DNA from: Pseudomonas sp. R28(2017)
GTDB taxonomy: Bacteria > Pseudomonadota > Gammaproteobacteria > Pseudomonadales > Pseudomonadaceae
Direction: 5' to 3'
Assembly (NCBI RefSeq): GCF_002112505.1
Contig: NZ_NEHW01000005.1
Coordinates: forward strand, 352,759-416,758
Length of the DNA stretch: 64,000 bases
The notes under the pieces were generated by a model, which was given only the letters and a program-made list of their open reading frames with translations, ran no database searches and was not told where the DNA came from. How positions within the stretch are numbered: the stretch's first letter is position 1; each line of letters opens with the position of its first letter. Positions 1 through 8,096 of the stretch are shown one piece after another. The position numbers and the translations under genes were made by a program.

Positions 1-485
1 AGGTAGGCTTTGGACCAGTAGCTGTTGGACAGGTAATCCAGGCGTACCGTGCCACCTGTGCGAGGGGCATGCACGAAGCGCCCTTCGCCCACGTAGATGC
101 CGGCATGGCTGACCTGCGAGCCACCACCGGTGGCGAAGAACACCAGGTCACCCGACTGCAGCGAGTTGATGTCCACGGTGGGCGCGCGCATGACGATCAT
201 TTCACGCGTCGAGCGCGGCAGGCTGATGCCCGCCGCATCGCGGTACACGTAACCGATCAGGCCGCTGCAGTCGAAGCCGGAGTCCGGCGTGTTGCCACCC
301 CAGCGATACGGCGTGCCGACCAGGCCGATCGCGCGCATCAGCACGTCATCGGCGAGCGGCGAGCCTTCGGGCTGGCTGTAGGTAATCTGCGGCTGCACCA
401 CAGGAGCCGGTGCCGGAGCACGGCTGGAGCAGGCGGCAAGCAATGCCACCAGGGAAAGGAATGCGAAGCGCGCCATCATCGCCAT
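1..485 (-). CDS. NlpC/P60 family lipoprotein, 3' end cut by window edge
   Basis: A probable cell-wall cysteine peptidase anchored as a lipoprotein; the family cleaves peptide cross-bridges in peptidoglycan. Translating the minus strand from the ATG at 485 gives a signal peptide ending in the lipobox LLAAC, with the lipidated Cys near residue 19. A short Pro/Ala-rich linker follows, then the NlpC/P60 core with catalytic Cys in FDCSG (around 262-282) and His in SHAGIY (around 95-110). AGGAA nine bases upstream supports this start over the internal ATGs at 479 and 476. The last residues lie beyond position 1. It is paralogous to the next gene on the same strand, 138 bp away. Family is certain; the exact bond cleaved is unknown. 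Confidence 0.9.
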   Translation of the reverse strand, partial: MAMMARFAFLSLVALLAACSSRAPAPAPVVQPQITYSQPEGSPLADDVLMRAIGLVGTPYRWGGNTPDSGFDCSGLIGYVYRDAAGISLPRSTREMIVMRAPTVDINSLQSGDLVFFATGGGSQVSHAGIYVGEGRFVHAPRTGGTVRLDYLSNSYWSKAY

Positions 486-623
486 GGCCAGAACTTCCTG
501 TCTGAGACCGAACGGCCGCAGCCGAAAAGAGTTGAGAATTTAGATTAGACGCTTTCTGTAAATGCGCACGGCGGCGAGCTTTTTACAAGCTACGCCGCCG
601 TGGCAGGGTACATCATTTTGATA

Positions 624-1268
624 TCAGTTGCGCGCGATATTGGTGGTCGGCGCCATGGCCAAGGCACGCTTGGCTTCGATGAAGGTCTTGCTCCAGTAGC
701 GATCACCGAGGCTGTCGATGCGTACACCACCGCTGCGGCGGCTGCTGGAGTGGATGAACTGATTGTCACCCAGGTAGATGCCGGCATGGCTGACACGGCC
801 ACGGCCATTGGTGCTGAAGAACAGCAGGTCACCGGGCTTGAGCTTGTTGCGAGCCACCTTCGGTGCATCGACGTTGATCATTTCGCGGGTCGAGCGCGGC
901 AGGTTCATGCCGGCCTCTTCGCGGAACAGGTAGCCGATGAAACCGCTGCAGTCGAAACCGGAGGCTTCCGAAGTACCGCCGAAGCGGTAGCGGGTGCCGA
1001 TCAGCGACATGCCGCGCTCGAGGATGCTGTCTGCCAGCACCGGGAGCTGATAAGGCTTGCTGCTGGAGAAGGCCTCCAGGTCATCTTCGGTGGCCTGTTC
1101 TTCTTCGCCGAAGACCGACGATGGCGAAGCCTTGGCCTTGTTGACCGATTGCGAGGCAACCGGGGTGTGATCCTGGGGCTGGGAAACCGGGCCTTGAGCC
1201 GCGCAGCCAAAAAGCAGGGTCACGAGTGCGAGTGGCACGAGGGGTGCGAAGCGCTTCAGCATGGGCAC
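624..1268 (-). CDS. NlpC/P60 family lipoprotein
   Basis: A second peptidoglycan peptidase of the same family, 214 aa. A signal peptide ends in the lipobox LLFGC (Cys near residue 22). A Ser/Glu-rich linker of about 50 residues precedes the catalytic domain (about residues 80-200), with the nucleophile in FDCSGF, the His in SHAGIY and a third polar residue in the IHSSS segment. It shares most motifs with the upstream paralogue, so the pair looks like a tandem duplication. It probably acts at the inner face of the outer membrane in cell-wall turnover. The substrate cannot be read from the sequence. Confidence 0.9.
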   Translation of the reverse strand: MPMLKRFAPLVPLALVTLLFGCAAQGPVSQPQDHTPVASQSVNKAKASPSSVFGEEEQATEDDLEAFSSSKPYQLPVLADSILERGMSLIGTRYRFGGTSEASGFDCSGFIGYLFREEAGMNLPRSTREMINVDAPKVARNKLKPGDLLFFSTNGRGRVSHAGIYLGDNQFIHSSSRRSGGVRIDSLGDRYWSKTFIEAKRALAMAPTTNIARN

Positions 1269-1389
1269 GACCGTGTCTGTAATCCTTTAGAAGGGTGAAA
1301 CTATGCCCTCTATCATGGCCATTTGCAAATTTTATCGAAAAAGATGTGACTTTTTTGTTTTGCCCCTCAAAGCCCTGTGTTTACGGGGC

Positions 1390-2097
1390 TTACCAGCCGA
1401 GGGTTTCCTTCAGGAAAGGGATGGTGAGCTTGCGCTGGGCCTGCAGGGAGGCCTGGTCGAGGCGTTCGAGCAGGTCGAACAGCGCACTCATGCTGCGCGT
1501 GCCCCGGGTCAGGATGAAATGGCCGACTTCATCGGTCAGGTGCAAGCCGCGGCGCGAGGCCCGCAGTTGCAGGGCCCGCAGCTTGTCTTCGTCGGACAGG
1601 CCGCGCATCTGGAAGACCAGGGCCAGGGTCAGGCGAGACTTGAGGTCGGGCAGCTTGATCGGCAGTTCACGGGGCGAGGCCGAAGCGGCCAGCAACAGGC
1701 GGCGGCCGCTGTCACGCAGGCGGTTGAACAGGTGGAACATCGCCTCTTCCCAGTCTGCCTTGCCGGCGATCACATGCAGGTCGTCGATGCACACCAGCTC
1801 GTACTGAGCCAGGTAATCGAGCAGTTCCACACCACGATCGAGCAATTGCGCCAACGGCAGGTACACCGCAGGCTCGCCACGCTGCTGGAAGCGATGGGTG
1901 GCCGCCTGCAGCAGGTGGCTGCGACCAACGCCCTGTTTGCCCCACAGATAGATGAGGCTCTCGGTCCAGCCAGCGTCGGCTTCGCAAAGCCGCTCGACAT
2001 AGCCCAACGCCGCGGCATTGGCGCCCGGATAGTAGTTGATGAAGGTGGCGTCATCGCGCAGGCGCACACCCAGGGGCAACTGGATCGGTGGTTTCAT
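1390..2097 (-). CDS. hda: DnaA regulatory inactivator Hda
   Basis: A DnaA-like AAA+ protein of 235 aa which, with the DNA-loaded sliding clamp, promotes hydrolysis of DnaA-ATP and so prevents re-initiation. The chosen start gives MKPPIQLPLGV, whose QLPLGV hexapeptide near residues 6-11 is the clamp-binding motif Hda needs at its N-terminus; the frame is open 27 codons further upstream, but those residues look non-coding. The Walker A region reads GKQGVGRSH, the Walker B region CIDDLH, and the C-terminal half carries the sensor/lid segment (SRLTLALVF). It lacks the DnaA DNA-binding domain IV, as expected. Confidence 0.93.
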   Translation of the reverse strand: MKPPIQLPLGVRLRDDATFINYYPGANAAALGYVERLCEADAGWTESLIYLWGKQGVGRSHLLQAATHRFQQRGEPAVYLPLAQLLDRGVELLDYLAQYELVCIDDLHVIAGKADWEEAMFHLFNRLRDSGRRLLLAASASPRELPIKLPDLKSRLTLALVFQMRGLSDEDKLRALQLRASRRGLHLTDEVGHFILTRGTRSMSALFDLLERLDQASLQAQRKLTIPFLKETLGW

Positions 2098-2225
2098 GCT
2101 CGCGGGCGGTCGACGGGACCGCAGGGGGCCTTTGGTGAACAATGTGCAAAGTCTATACCCGCATCGCAGGGCGCACAATCATGCAGGCGGATAGCACAAG
2201 TAAAATCAACGAGTTGCGCTGCTGC

Positions 2226-2244
2226 GGGGCTGCATTGCAGCCCC
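2226..2244 (-). terminator. GC-rich hairpin at the 3' end of the permease gene
   Basis: GGGGCTGC-ATT-GCAGCCCC forms an 8-bp perfect stem with a 3-nt loop, starting 4 bp past the stop of the minus-strand permease gene. There is no U tract, so it is more likely a transcript-end stabiliser or weak terminator than a canonical one. Near-identical hairpins recur at 20894 and 57647. Confidence 0.4.
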
Positions 2245-2248
2245 ACCC

Positions 2249-3322
2249 TCACAGGTCCGGATCGACATCGCCGGCATACATGTCCGATTCCTTGTACAAA
2301 TCATGCACATGTCGCAGCAGGACCATGATCACCGCCGCCACCGGCAATGCCAGCAACACACCGGTGAAGCCGAACAGCTCGCCGCCGGCGAGAATGGCGA
2401 AGATCACCGCCACCGGATGCAAGCCGATGCGGTCGCCGACCAGCAGCGGAGTCAGCACCATGCCCTCCAGCGCCTGCCCGACCATGAATACCGCGACGAT
2501 GCCGAGCATGGGGTACAGATCACCGCCGAACTGGAACAACCCGGCCACCAACGCCGCGCCGATACCGATGATGAAGCCCATGTAAGGCACGATGGCCGCC
2601 AGGCCCGCGAGCATGCCGATCAGCAGGCCCAGCTCAAGCCCGACCAGCATCAGGCCGGCGGAATAGATGACGCCCAGCGCGACCATCACCATCAGCTGGC
2701 CACGCACGAACGCCCCCAGCACTTCATGGCATTCACCCGCCAGCCCCACCACCTGCGGCTCACGCTGACGCGGCAGCAGGCCACGCAGCTTGGCCATCAT
2801 CAGGTCCCAGTCGCGCAGCAGGTAGAAGCCAACCACCGGGATCAGCACCATGTTGGCCAGCCAGGCTATCAGCGCCAGGCTCGAGGCGGTGGCATGGGAC
2901 AGCAGCATGCCGACGATGTCGGTGGTCTGGCCCATGTGCGCGCCGATGGCGGCCTTGATCTTGTCGAACTTCCAGAACCCGTCGGCCAGGCCCAGCCGCC
3001 CCTGTACCCAGGGCAGTGCCACATGCTCAAGCCAGTCGAGCATCTGCGGCGCCAGTTCATACAGGCGCAGCAACTGCTTGGCCAGCAACGGCACCAGCAC
3101 CAGCAGCAAGGCCAGCAGCAGCAGGGTGAAAAGGCCGAACACCACCACCACGCCCCAGGTACGTGACAGGCCCAGGCGCTCCAGGCGGTCGACCAGCGGG
3201 TCGGCCAGGTAGGCCAGCAAGATGCCGACCAGGAACGGCGTCAGAATGTTGTGCAGGCTATAGAGAAGCACGGCAATCAGCAGTGCAGCACCCCAGCCGA
3301 TCCAGCGACGCATGTCAGTCAT
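2249..3322 (-). CDS. AI-2E/PerM family transporter
   Basis: A 357-aa inner-membrane protein of the AI-2E exporter-like (PerM/YdgG/YhhT) superfamily. Hydrophobic segments fall at about residues 8-45, 62-85, 155-180, 212-255, 262-300 and 305-340, with the usual soluble stretch between the third and fourth. The family motif region GFIIGIGAALVAG and the conserved Pro in LTPFLVG are visible. Transported substrates are known for few members; some move autoinducer-2, others have been linked to sodium/proton exchange, so no substrate is assigned. It is on the same strand as hda (150 bp downstream) and follows the DUF2066 gene by 12 bp, so it is probably cotranscribed with DUF2066. Confidence 0.88.
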   Translation of the reverse strand: MTDMRRWIGWGAALLIAVLLYSLHNILTPFLVGILLAYLADPLVDRLERLGLSRTWGVVVVFGLFTLLLLALLLVLVPLLAKQLLRLYELAPQMLDWLEHVALPWVQGRLGLADGFWKFDKIKAAIGAHMGQTTDIVGMLLSHATASSLALIAWLANMVLIPVVGFYLLRDWDLMMAKLRGLLPRQREPQVVGLAGECHEVLGAFVRGQLMVMVALGVIYSAGLMLVGLELGLLIGMLAGLAAIVPYMGFIIGIGAALVAGLFQFGGDLYPMLGIVAVFMVGQALEGMVLTPLLVGDRIGLHPVAVIFAILAGGELFGFTGVLLALPVAAVIMVLLRHVHDLYKESDMYAGDVDPDL

Positions 3323-3334
3323 CGATAGCGCCCC

Positions 3335-4405
3335 TTACCAACGGAATCGCAGGCCGTCGAACGGCTTGACTGCAACAGCTGCAGGCGCGGCCGGCTGGCC
3401 CGGCGCAGCACCTGGGCCGGGCGCGGGCGTGACCGGGGTAGCCGGCACCTGCTCGACCGGCACCTCCTGCAACTTGGCCAGCCCCAGTTGGGCACGCAGC
3501 TGCTCGCGGTTGCCGGTGACCGCATAGGTCAGCGTGCCGCCTTCGGCCAGTTGCAGGCGTGGGCCATAGGGTTCCAGCACTCGGTTCAGCTCGGCATAGC
3601 GCTGCAGGTTCATGCCTTGCACCTGCACCTGCAACTGGCTGCTGGCACCCGCCTTGATCACGTAGCGCGGCGCCAGGCGGCTGCTGACCGCCAGCATGAC
3701 AGCGTCCGCCAGGGCAGCCTGGTCAGCGCCTTCGGCGCTGCCCTGCTCGCGCTGCTCGCCCAGCCACAGCTGCCATTTACCTTGCCATTTGCCATCGGCC
3801 TCCTGGGCATGCACCGCCAACAGGGCATCGGCGCCGTAGCGCTCCGCCGCTGCGCGCAGCGGCGCCGGGTCGCTGCCTTCGAGTTGCTTGGCGTTGGCCA
3901 CCAGTTGCTCCTGCAGATCGGCCAGCGGCAAGCGCAGCGGCAAGCCACGGTGCTGGGCAGCACGGCGCAGCGGCTGGGCGCCGGCCTGGCCGTCACCGAC
4001 CAGGTTGCTGCCTTCGGCGCTGTCGTTGAGCCACCAGCCGAGGATGGAGGGCCGGTTGCTGCCCCACAGCGCCAGGCCAGCCTTGCGCAAGGCACGTTCG
4101 GTGCTGCCGGGGTCGAATTCGACCTGCACCGACTCCGGCGGCCCGGCCTCGGTGCCAACTTGGTTGATGATCTGTTGCGGGTCTTTGCGCAGCTCGGCCA
4201 GCGCCGGGTTCTGCGCCGCCTTGGGGTCACCGGTCAGGCGCAGCACCAAGGTCTCGAAGGCCTTGCCAGTGGCTGCCGTACGGGCTTCGGCGCCCTGCCC
4301 TTCGACTGGCTCGCGCACTTGATAGAGCCCGGAGACGGTTTCGGCCTGCGCAGCTAGGCTGGCCAGTGCCAGGCACCCTGCTGCCAGGTAATTGAGAAGT
4401 CGCAT
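3335..4405 (-). CDS. DUF2066 domain-containing secreted protein
   Basis: 356 aa with a clear Sec signal peptide (MRLLNYLAAGCLALASLAAQA, cleavage after AQA), so periplasmic. The mature part carries the DUF2066 signature region (VREPVEGQGAEARTAA through LRLTGDPKA) and ends in a Pro/Ala/Gly-rich tail of about 35 residues before a basic FRW end. Function is unknown; the domain is conserved next to purM/purN and hda in pseudomonads. It is divergent from purM and likely the first gene of a unit with the AI-2E transporter. No catalytic residues are recognisable. Confidence 0.85.
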   Translation of the reverse strand: MRLLNYLAAGCLALASLAAQAETVSGLYQVREPVEGQGAEARTAATGKAFETLVLRLTGDPKAAQNPALAELRKDPQQIINQVGTEAGPPESVQVEFDPGSTERALRKAGLALWGSNRPSILGWWLNDSAEGSNLVGDGQAGAQPLRRAAQHRGLPLRLPLADLQEQLVANAKQLEGSDPAPLRAAAERYGADALLAVHAQEADGKWQGKWQLWLGEQREQGSAEGADQAALADAVMLAVSSRLAPRYVIKAGASSQLQVQVQGMNLQRYAELNRVLEPYGPRLQLAEGGTLTYAVTGNREQLRAQLGLAKLQEVPVEQVPATPVTPAPGPGAAPGQPAAPAAVAVKPFDGLRFRW

Positions 4406-4544
4406 GGGGGATTCCTGTCCGGTTGCGCATGAAGCATGTGGTTTGCAGCTTATACAGAAGGCGGCGTATCAACCACCCGCACACCTTTTTCAGCAATTTA
4501 CCGCCCTGCCCGTCGGCCTGAGGATGGCCGCTGCACGGCAACCC

Positions 4545-4553
4545 TGATAAAAT
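4545..4553 (+). promoter_or_regulatory. Candidate extended -10 promoter for purM
   Basis: TGATAAAAT reads as an extended -10 (TGN followed by TAAAAT at 4548-4553), predicting a start near 4560 and a leader of about 100 nt before purM. The -35 position has only a poor match, as is usual for extended -10 promoters. It lies in the 255-bp divergent gap between the DUF2066 gene and purM. Confidence 0.4.
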
Positions 4554-4660
4554 CGCGCGCCTTCACAGACCACTGACGTTTCAGGCAGCCGCCGCTTCCC
4601 AGCCGGCCTTGGCCGTCATGGTCGTTTTTACGAATCCCTCCCTCTTAAAGGCCTGGATCA

Positions 4661-5719
4661 ATGAGCAAGCAACCCTCCCTGAGCTACAAGGACGCCGGTG
4701 TAGACATCGACGCCGGCGAAGCACTGGTCGAACGCATCAAGGGCGTGGCAAAACGCACCGCACGCCCTGAAGTCATGGGTGGCCTGGGCGGCTTCGGCGC
4801 CCTCTGCGAGATCCCGGCCGGCTACAAGCAGCCGGTGCTGGTCTCCGGCACCGATGGCGTCGGCACCAAGCTGCGCCTGGCGCTGAACCTGAACAAGCAC
4901 GACAGCATCGGCCAGGACCTGGTCGCCATGTGCGTCAACGACCTGGTGGTCTGCGGTGCCGAGCCACTGTTCTTCCTCGACTACTACGCCACCGGCAAGC
5001 TGAACGTCGACGTCGCCGCGACTGTGGTCACCGGCATCGGCGCTGGCTGTGAACTGGCCGGCTGCTCCCTGGTCGGTGGCGAAACCGCCGAAATGCCAGG
5101 CATGTACGAAGGTGAAGACTACGACCTGGCCGGCTTCTGCGTCGGCGTGGTGGAAAAGGCCGAGATCATCGACGGCTCCAAGGTTGCAACCGGTGACGCG
5201 CTGATCGCCCTGCCGTCCTCCGGCCCGCACTCCAACGGCTACTCGCTGATCCGCAAGATCCTCGAAGTGTCCGGCACCGACATCGAGAACACCCAGCTCG
5301 ACGGCAAGCCGCTGACCGACCTGCTGATGGCGCCGACCCGCATCTACGTCAAGCCACTGCTGCAACTGATCAAGAACACCGGTGCAGTCAAGGCCATGGC
5401 CCACATCACCGGTGGTGGCCTGCTGGACAACATCCCGCGCGTACTGCCGAAAAATGCCCAGGCCGTGGTCGATGTGGCCAGCTGGCAGCGCCCGGCGGTG
5501 TTCGACTTCCTGCAGGAAAAGGGCAACGTCGACGAGCACGAAATGCACCGCGTTCTGAACTGCGGCGTCGGCATGGTCATCTGCGTTGCCCAGGATCAGG
5601 TCGAAGCCGCCCTGAACGAACTGCGCGCCGCCGGTGAGCAGCCTTGGGTCATCGGCCACATCGCCGAAGCCGCCGAAGGCGCTGCCCAGGTCGAACTGCA
5701 GAACCTCAAGGCACACTGA
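4661..5719 (+). CDS. purM: Phosphoribosylformylglycinamidine cyclo-ligase (AIR synthetase)
   Basis: Catalyses the ATP-dependent closure of FGAM to aminoimidazole ribotide in de novo purine synthesis, in the cytoplasm. 352 aa, full family length. It starts with [13 protein letters not shown], contains the glycine-rich GTDGVGTKL loop near residue 65, the metal/ATP segment [22 protein letters not shown] (around 90-111), and the GGETAEMPG and [10 protein letters not shown] motifs. It overlaps purN by one base (TGATG), indicating translational coupling, and purN supplies the earlier formyl-transfer step. Confidence 0.98.
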   Translation: MSKQPSLSYKDAGVDIDAGEALVERIKGVAKRTARPEVMGGLGGFGALCEIPAGYKQPVLVSGTDGVGTKLRLALNLNKHDSIGQDLVAMCVNDLVVCGAEPLFFLDYYATGKLNVDVAATVVTGIGAGCELAGCSLVGGETAEMPGMYEGEDYDLAGFCVGVVEKAEIIDGSKVATGDALIALPSSGPHSNGYSLIRKILEVSGTDIENTQLDGKPLTDLLMAPTRIYVKPLLQLIKNTGAVKAMAHITGGGLLDNIPRVLPKNAQAVVDVASWQRPAVFDFLQEKGNVDEHEMHRVLNCGVGMVICVAQDQVEAALNELRAAGEQPWVIGHIAEAAEGAAQVELQNLKAH

Positions 5720-6372
5720 TGCCGAGCAAGCCCTGCAATGTAGTGGTACTGCTGTCGGGTTCCGGCAGCAACCTGCAAGCCTTGATCGACAGTTGCCACG
5801 CGCAGGACAGCCTGGTGCGCATCGCCGCGGTGGTCTCCAACCGCGCCGATGCCTATGGCCTGCAACGGGCCCAGGCAGCCGGTATCGACACCGTGGTGCT
5901 CGACCACACCCAGTTCGACGGCCGTGAAGCCTTCGATGCCGCGCTGATGGCACGCATCGACGGTTTCACCCCGGACCTGGTGGTGCTGGCCGGTTTCATG
6001 CGCATCCTCAGTGGCGACTTCGTGCGCCACTACCAGGGCCGCCTGCTCAACATCCACCCGTCGCTGCTGCCCCGTTACAAGGGCCTGCATACCCACCGCC
6101 GGGCACTGGAGGCAGGCGACGCCGAGCACGGCTGCAGCGTACACTTCGTCACCGAGGAACTCGATGGCGGGCCTCTGGTCGTACAGGCTGTGGTACCGGT
6201 GCTGTCTGAGGACACGGTGGAAAGCCTGGCCCAAAGGGTCCACCATCAGGAACACCAGATCTACCCGCTGGCGGTGCACTGGTTTGCCCAAGGTCGCTTG
6301 CGCCTGGGTGAACAGGGTGCGTTACTGGACGACCAGCCGCTGCCGGCCAGTGGTCACTTGATTCGACCCTAG
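5719..6372 (+). CDS. purN: Phosphoribosylglycinamide formyltransferase
   Basis: Transfers a formyl group from 10-formyl-THF to GAR, step 3 of purine synthesis. 217 aa from the ATG that overlaps the purM stop. The N-terminal SGSGSNLQAL phosphate-binding loop, the catalytic Asn/His segment HPSLLPRYKG (near residue 115) and the Asp of the TEELDGGP motif are all present. The frame is open further upstream, but that part overlaps purM and is unlike the family. The DUF3108 gene follows after 8 bp, so the three form one operon. Confidence 0.97.
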   Translation: MPSKPCNVVVLLSGSGSNLQALIDSCHAQDSLVRIAAVVSNRADAYGLQRAQAAGIDTVVLDHTQFDGREAFDAALMARIDGFTPDLVVLAGFMRILSGDFVRHYQGRLLNIHPSLLPRYKGLHTHRRALEAGDAEHGCSVHFVTEELDGGPLVVQAVVPVLSEDTVESLAQRVHHQEHQIYPLAVHWFAQGRLRLGEQGALLDDQPLPASGHLIRP

Positions 6373-6380
6373 GAGAACTT

Positions 6381-7091
6381 ATGCGTCGCGCCCTGCTATT
6401 GGCCCTTACCGTGCTCGCCCTGCCCCTCCAGGCAGCTGACCTGAAGCCGTTCTCGGCAAGCTACACCGCCGACTGGAAGCAACTGCCCATGAGCGGCACC
6501 GCCGAGCGCAGCCTGGTCAAGAATGCCAACGGTACCTGGGACCTGAATTTCAAGGCTTCCATGATGATCGCCAGCCTGACCGAGCAAAGCACCCTGCGCC
6601 TGGACAACGACACTTTGCTGCCGCAGAAGTACCACTTCGAACGTGGCGGCCTGGGCAAGGCCAAGAAAGTCGACCTGACCTTCGACTGGAGTGGCAAGAA
6701 AATCACCGGCAGCGATCGTGGCGATGCGATCAACCTGCCGCTCAACCGCGGTGTGCTGGACAAGTCATCCTACCAGCTGGCCCTGCAACACGATGTGGCC
6801 GCCGGCAAGAAGAGCATGACCTACCAGGTGGTCGACGGTGACGAGATCGACGCCTACGACTTCCGCGTATTGGGCACCGAGAAAGTCACCACCAAGACCG
6901 GCCAGGTCGAGGCGGTGAAGGTCGAACGCGTTCGCGATCCGAGCCAGAGCAAGCGCATCACCGAACTGTGGTTCGCCAAGGACTGGGACTACTTGCTGGT
7001 GCAGTTGCGCCAGGTCGAAACCGATGGCAAGGAATACGTCATCGTGCTGCAGGATGGCACGGTCGATGGCAAGTCGGTGAAGGGTAACTGA
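6381..7091 (+). CDS. DUF3108 domain-containing periplasmic protein
   Basis: 236 aa with a Sec signal peptide (MRRALLLALTVLALPLQA). The mature protein is a single DUF3108 domain rich in beta strands: the opening FSASYTADWKQLPMSG, the DLTFDWSGKKI strand pair and a C-terminal AKDWDYLLVQLRQVETDGKEY block. Function is unknown; a lipid- or envelope-binding role is only a guess. It is last in the purM-purN operon and followed by a strong terminator. The SD is AGGAGA seven bases before the ATG. Confidence 0.88.
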   Translation: MRRALLLALTVLALPLQAADLKPFSASYTADWKQLPMSGTAERSLVKNANGTWDLNFKASMMIASLTEQSTLRLDNDTLLPQKYHFERGGLGKAKKVDLTFDWSGKKITGSDRGDAINLPLNRGVLDKSSYQLALQHDVAAGKKSMTYQVVDGDEIDAYDFRVLGTEKVTTKTGQVEAVKVERVRDPSQSKRITELWFAKDWDYLLVQLRQVETDGKEYVIVLQDGTVDGKSVKGN

Positions 7092-7115
7092 TCCGATACA
7101 GCCCGCAATCTCCGG

Positions 7116-7140
7116 AGCCCCGCCAGTGCGGGGCTTTTTT
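7116..7140 (+). terminator. Rho-independent terminator of the purM operon
   Basis: AGCCCCGC-CAGT-GCGGGGCT followed directly by six T, starting 25 bp past the DUF3108 stop. A perfect 8-bp GC stem plus a U tract is a canonical intrinsic terminator. Confidence 0.9.
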
Positions 7141-7215
7141 GTGTCCGGATGATGGCCGCTCCTACAAAGTTGACCGCATTCGGGTCTTCATGAAACTTGT
7201 TTCATGGCCGTTTTA

Positions 7216-7245
7216 TTTACTTAGCCTGCTAACAAACTCTATAAA
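7216..7245 (+). promoter_or_regulatory. Candidate sigma-70 promoter for the 60-aa gene
   Basis: TTTACT (7216-7221), an 18-bp spacer and TATAAA (7240-7245) give a plausible promoter within an AT-rich patch. The predicted start near 7252 falls at the left edge of the palindrome at 7253-7269. Confidence 0.45.
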
Positions 7246-7252
7246 GGGGTTG

Positions 7253-7269
7253 TGCGACACAGTGTCGCA
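7253..7269. promoter_or_regulatory. 17-bp perfect palindrome, probable operator or leader hairpin
   Basis: TGCGACAC-A-GTGTCGCA is a perfect dyad of two 8-bp arms, 7 bp downstream of the candidate -10 and 26 bp before the start codon of the 60-aa gene. Placement at +1 to +17 suits a repressor operator; as RNA it would form a short hairpin at the 5' end. Confidence 0.45.
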
Positions 7270-7295
7270 GCAAACCCAAGCAGTGGAGTTTACCG

Positions 7296-7478
7296 ATGAC
7301 AGTCCAAGTAACCGAACGCGACGAATCGAAAATGTCCCACGAAGGCCTGGCCGCTGGCGTGCGGATCTGGGATGTGCACCAGCAGGGCCAATTGGTCGGG
7401 ATGTTCCACAATGAACACGAAGCCCACCAGTACCGGGCGGAGCTGGAAGACCTGGAAAACCAGCGCACTACCCAATGA
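7296..7478 (+). CDS. Small conserved hypothetical protein (60 aa)
   Basis: A 60-residue acidic, soluble protein with no signal peptide or membrane segment. It contains a compact WDVHQQGQLVGMFHNEHEA stretch followed by a charged helix (YRAELEDLEN). I do not recognise a named domain; such proteins occur in Pseudomonas annotations as hypothetical. It has its own candidate promoter with a perfect palindrome and its own terminator 20 bp past the stop, so it is a monocistronic, probably regulated gene. GGAG sits just before the ATG. Confidence 0.75.
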   Translation: MTVQVTERDESKMSHEGLAAGVRIWDVHQQGQLVGMFHNEHEAHQYRAELEDLENQRTTQ

Positions 7479-7498
7479 CAAATGACACCGCCTTCAAT

Positions 7499-7525
7499 AA
7501 AAAACCCCGCCTGAGCGGGGTTTTT
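7499..7525. terminator. Bidirectional intrinsic terminator
   Basis: AAAACCCCGC-CTGA-GCGGGGTTTT with an A run on one side and a T run on the other. It lies between the convergent 60-aa gene (stop 7478) and DUF2058 gene (stop 7531) and can serve both. Confidence 0.92.
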
Positions 7526-7530
7526 GCTGT

Positions 7531-8070
7531 TTACCACATCAGATCGTCAGGGATCTTGTAGGCCGCGTACGGATCGTCCTCGTCCGCTTCCTCGACATGG
7601 GTGTTGAGCAGCAGAATGCGGCTCGGGTCGCGCTCCTGAATCTTCACCGCCGCCTCACGCGGGATCACTTCGTAACCGCCAGCATGCGACACGATGGCCA
7701 GCGCGCCGTTGCTCAGGCGGGTGCGCATCAGGGCGTTGACGGCAATGCGCTTGACCTTCTTGTCGTCGACGAAGTTGTAATAGTCCTCGGTGGTCAGCTT
7801 GGGCAGGCGGGTGGCTTCGATCAACTGCTTGATCTGCGCCACACGGGCCTTCTGCTCGGCCTTTTCCTGTTGCTGGCGATTCAGCTCCTGGTCACGCTTG
7901 GCCTTCTCGGCCATGGCTTCCTTGGCCATGCGCTGCTGGCTGTCGTCGACGTCGACCTGGCCCTTGTGCTCCAGGCGTTTCTGTTTCTTCTCGGCTTTGT
8001 TGGTCTGCGAGACCTGTTTCTGGTTGACCAGACCGGCTTTGAGCAATTGGTCGCGAAGGGAAAGGCTCAT
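7531..8070 (-). CDS. DUF2058 family nucleoid-associated-like protein (YaiL type)
   Basis: 179 aa cytoplasmic protein. The N-terminal half (about residues 10-85) is an extremely charged Lys/Glu/Gln helix (KAEKKQKRLEHK through EKAEQKARVAQIKQ), probably coiled coil. The C-terminal half is the compact DUF2058 domain with NFVDDKKVKRIAVN and GYEVIPREAA. The family is widespread in gammaproteobacteria and has no established biochemical role. It ends 5 bp from the shared terminator and starts 26 bp after the mazG stop on the same strand, so it is probably cotranscribed with mazG. Confidence 0.88.
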   Translation of the reverse strand: MSLSLRDQLLKAGLVNQKQVSQTNKAEKKQKRLEHKGQVDVDDSQQRMAKEAMAEKAKRDQELNRQQQEKAEQKARVAQIKQLIEATRLPKLTTEDYYNFVDDKKVKRIAVNALMRTRLSNGALAIVSHAGGYEVIPREAAVKIQERDPSRILLLNTHVEEADEDDPYAAYKIPDDLMW

Positions 8071-8096
8071 GAATGTTCACTCACTTATGCAACAGC

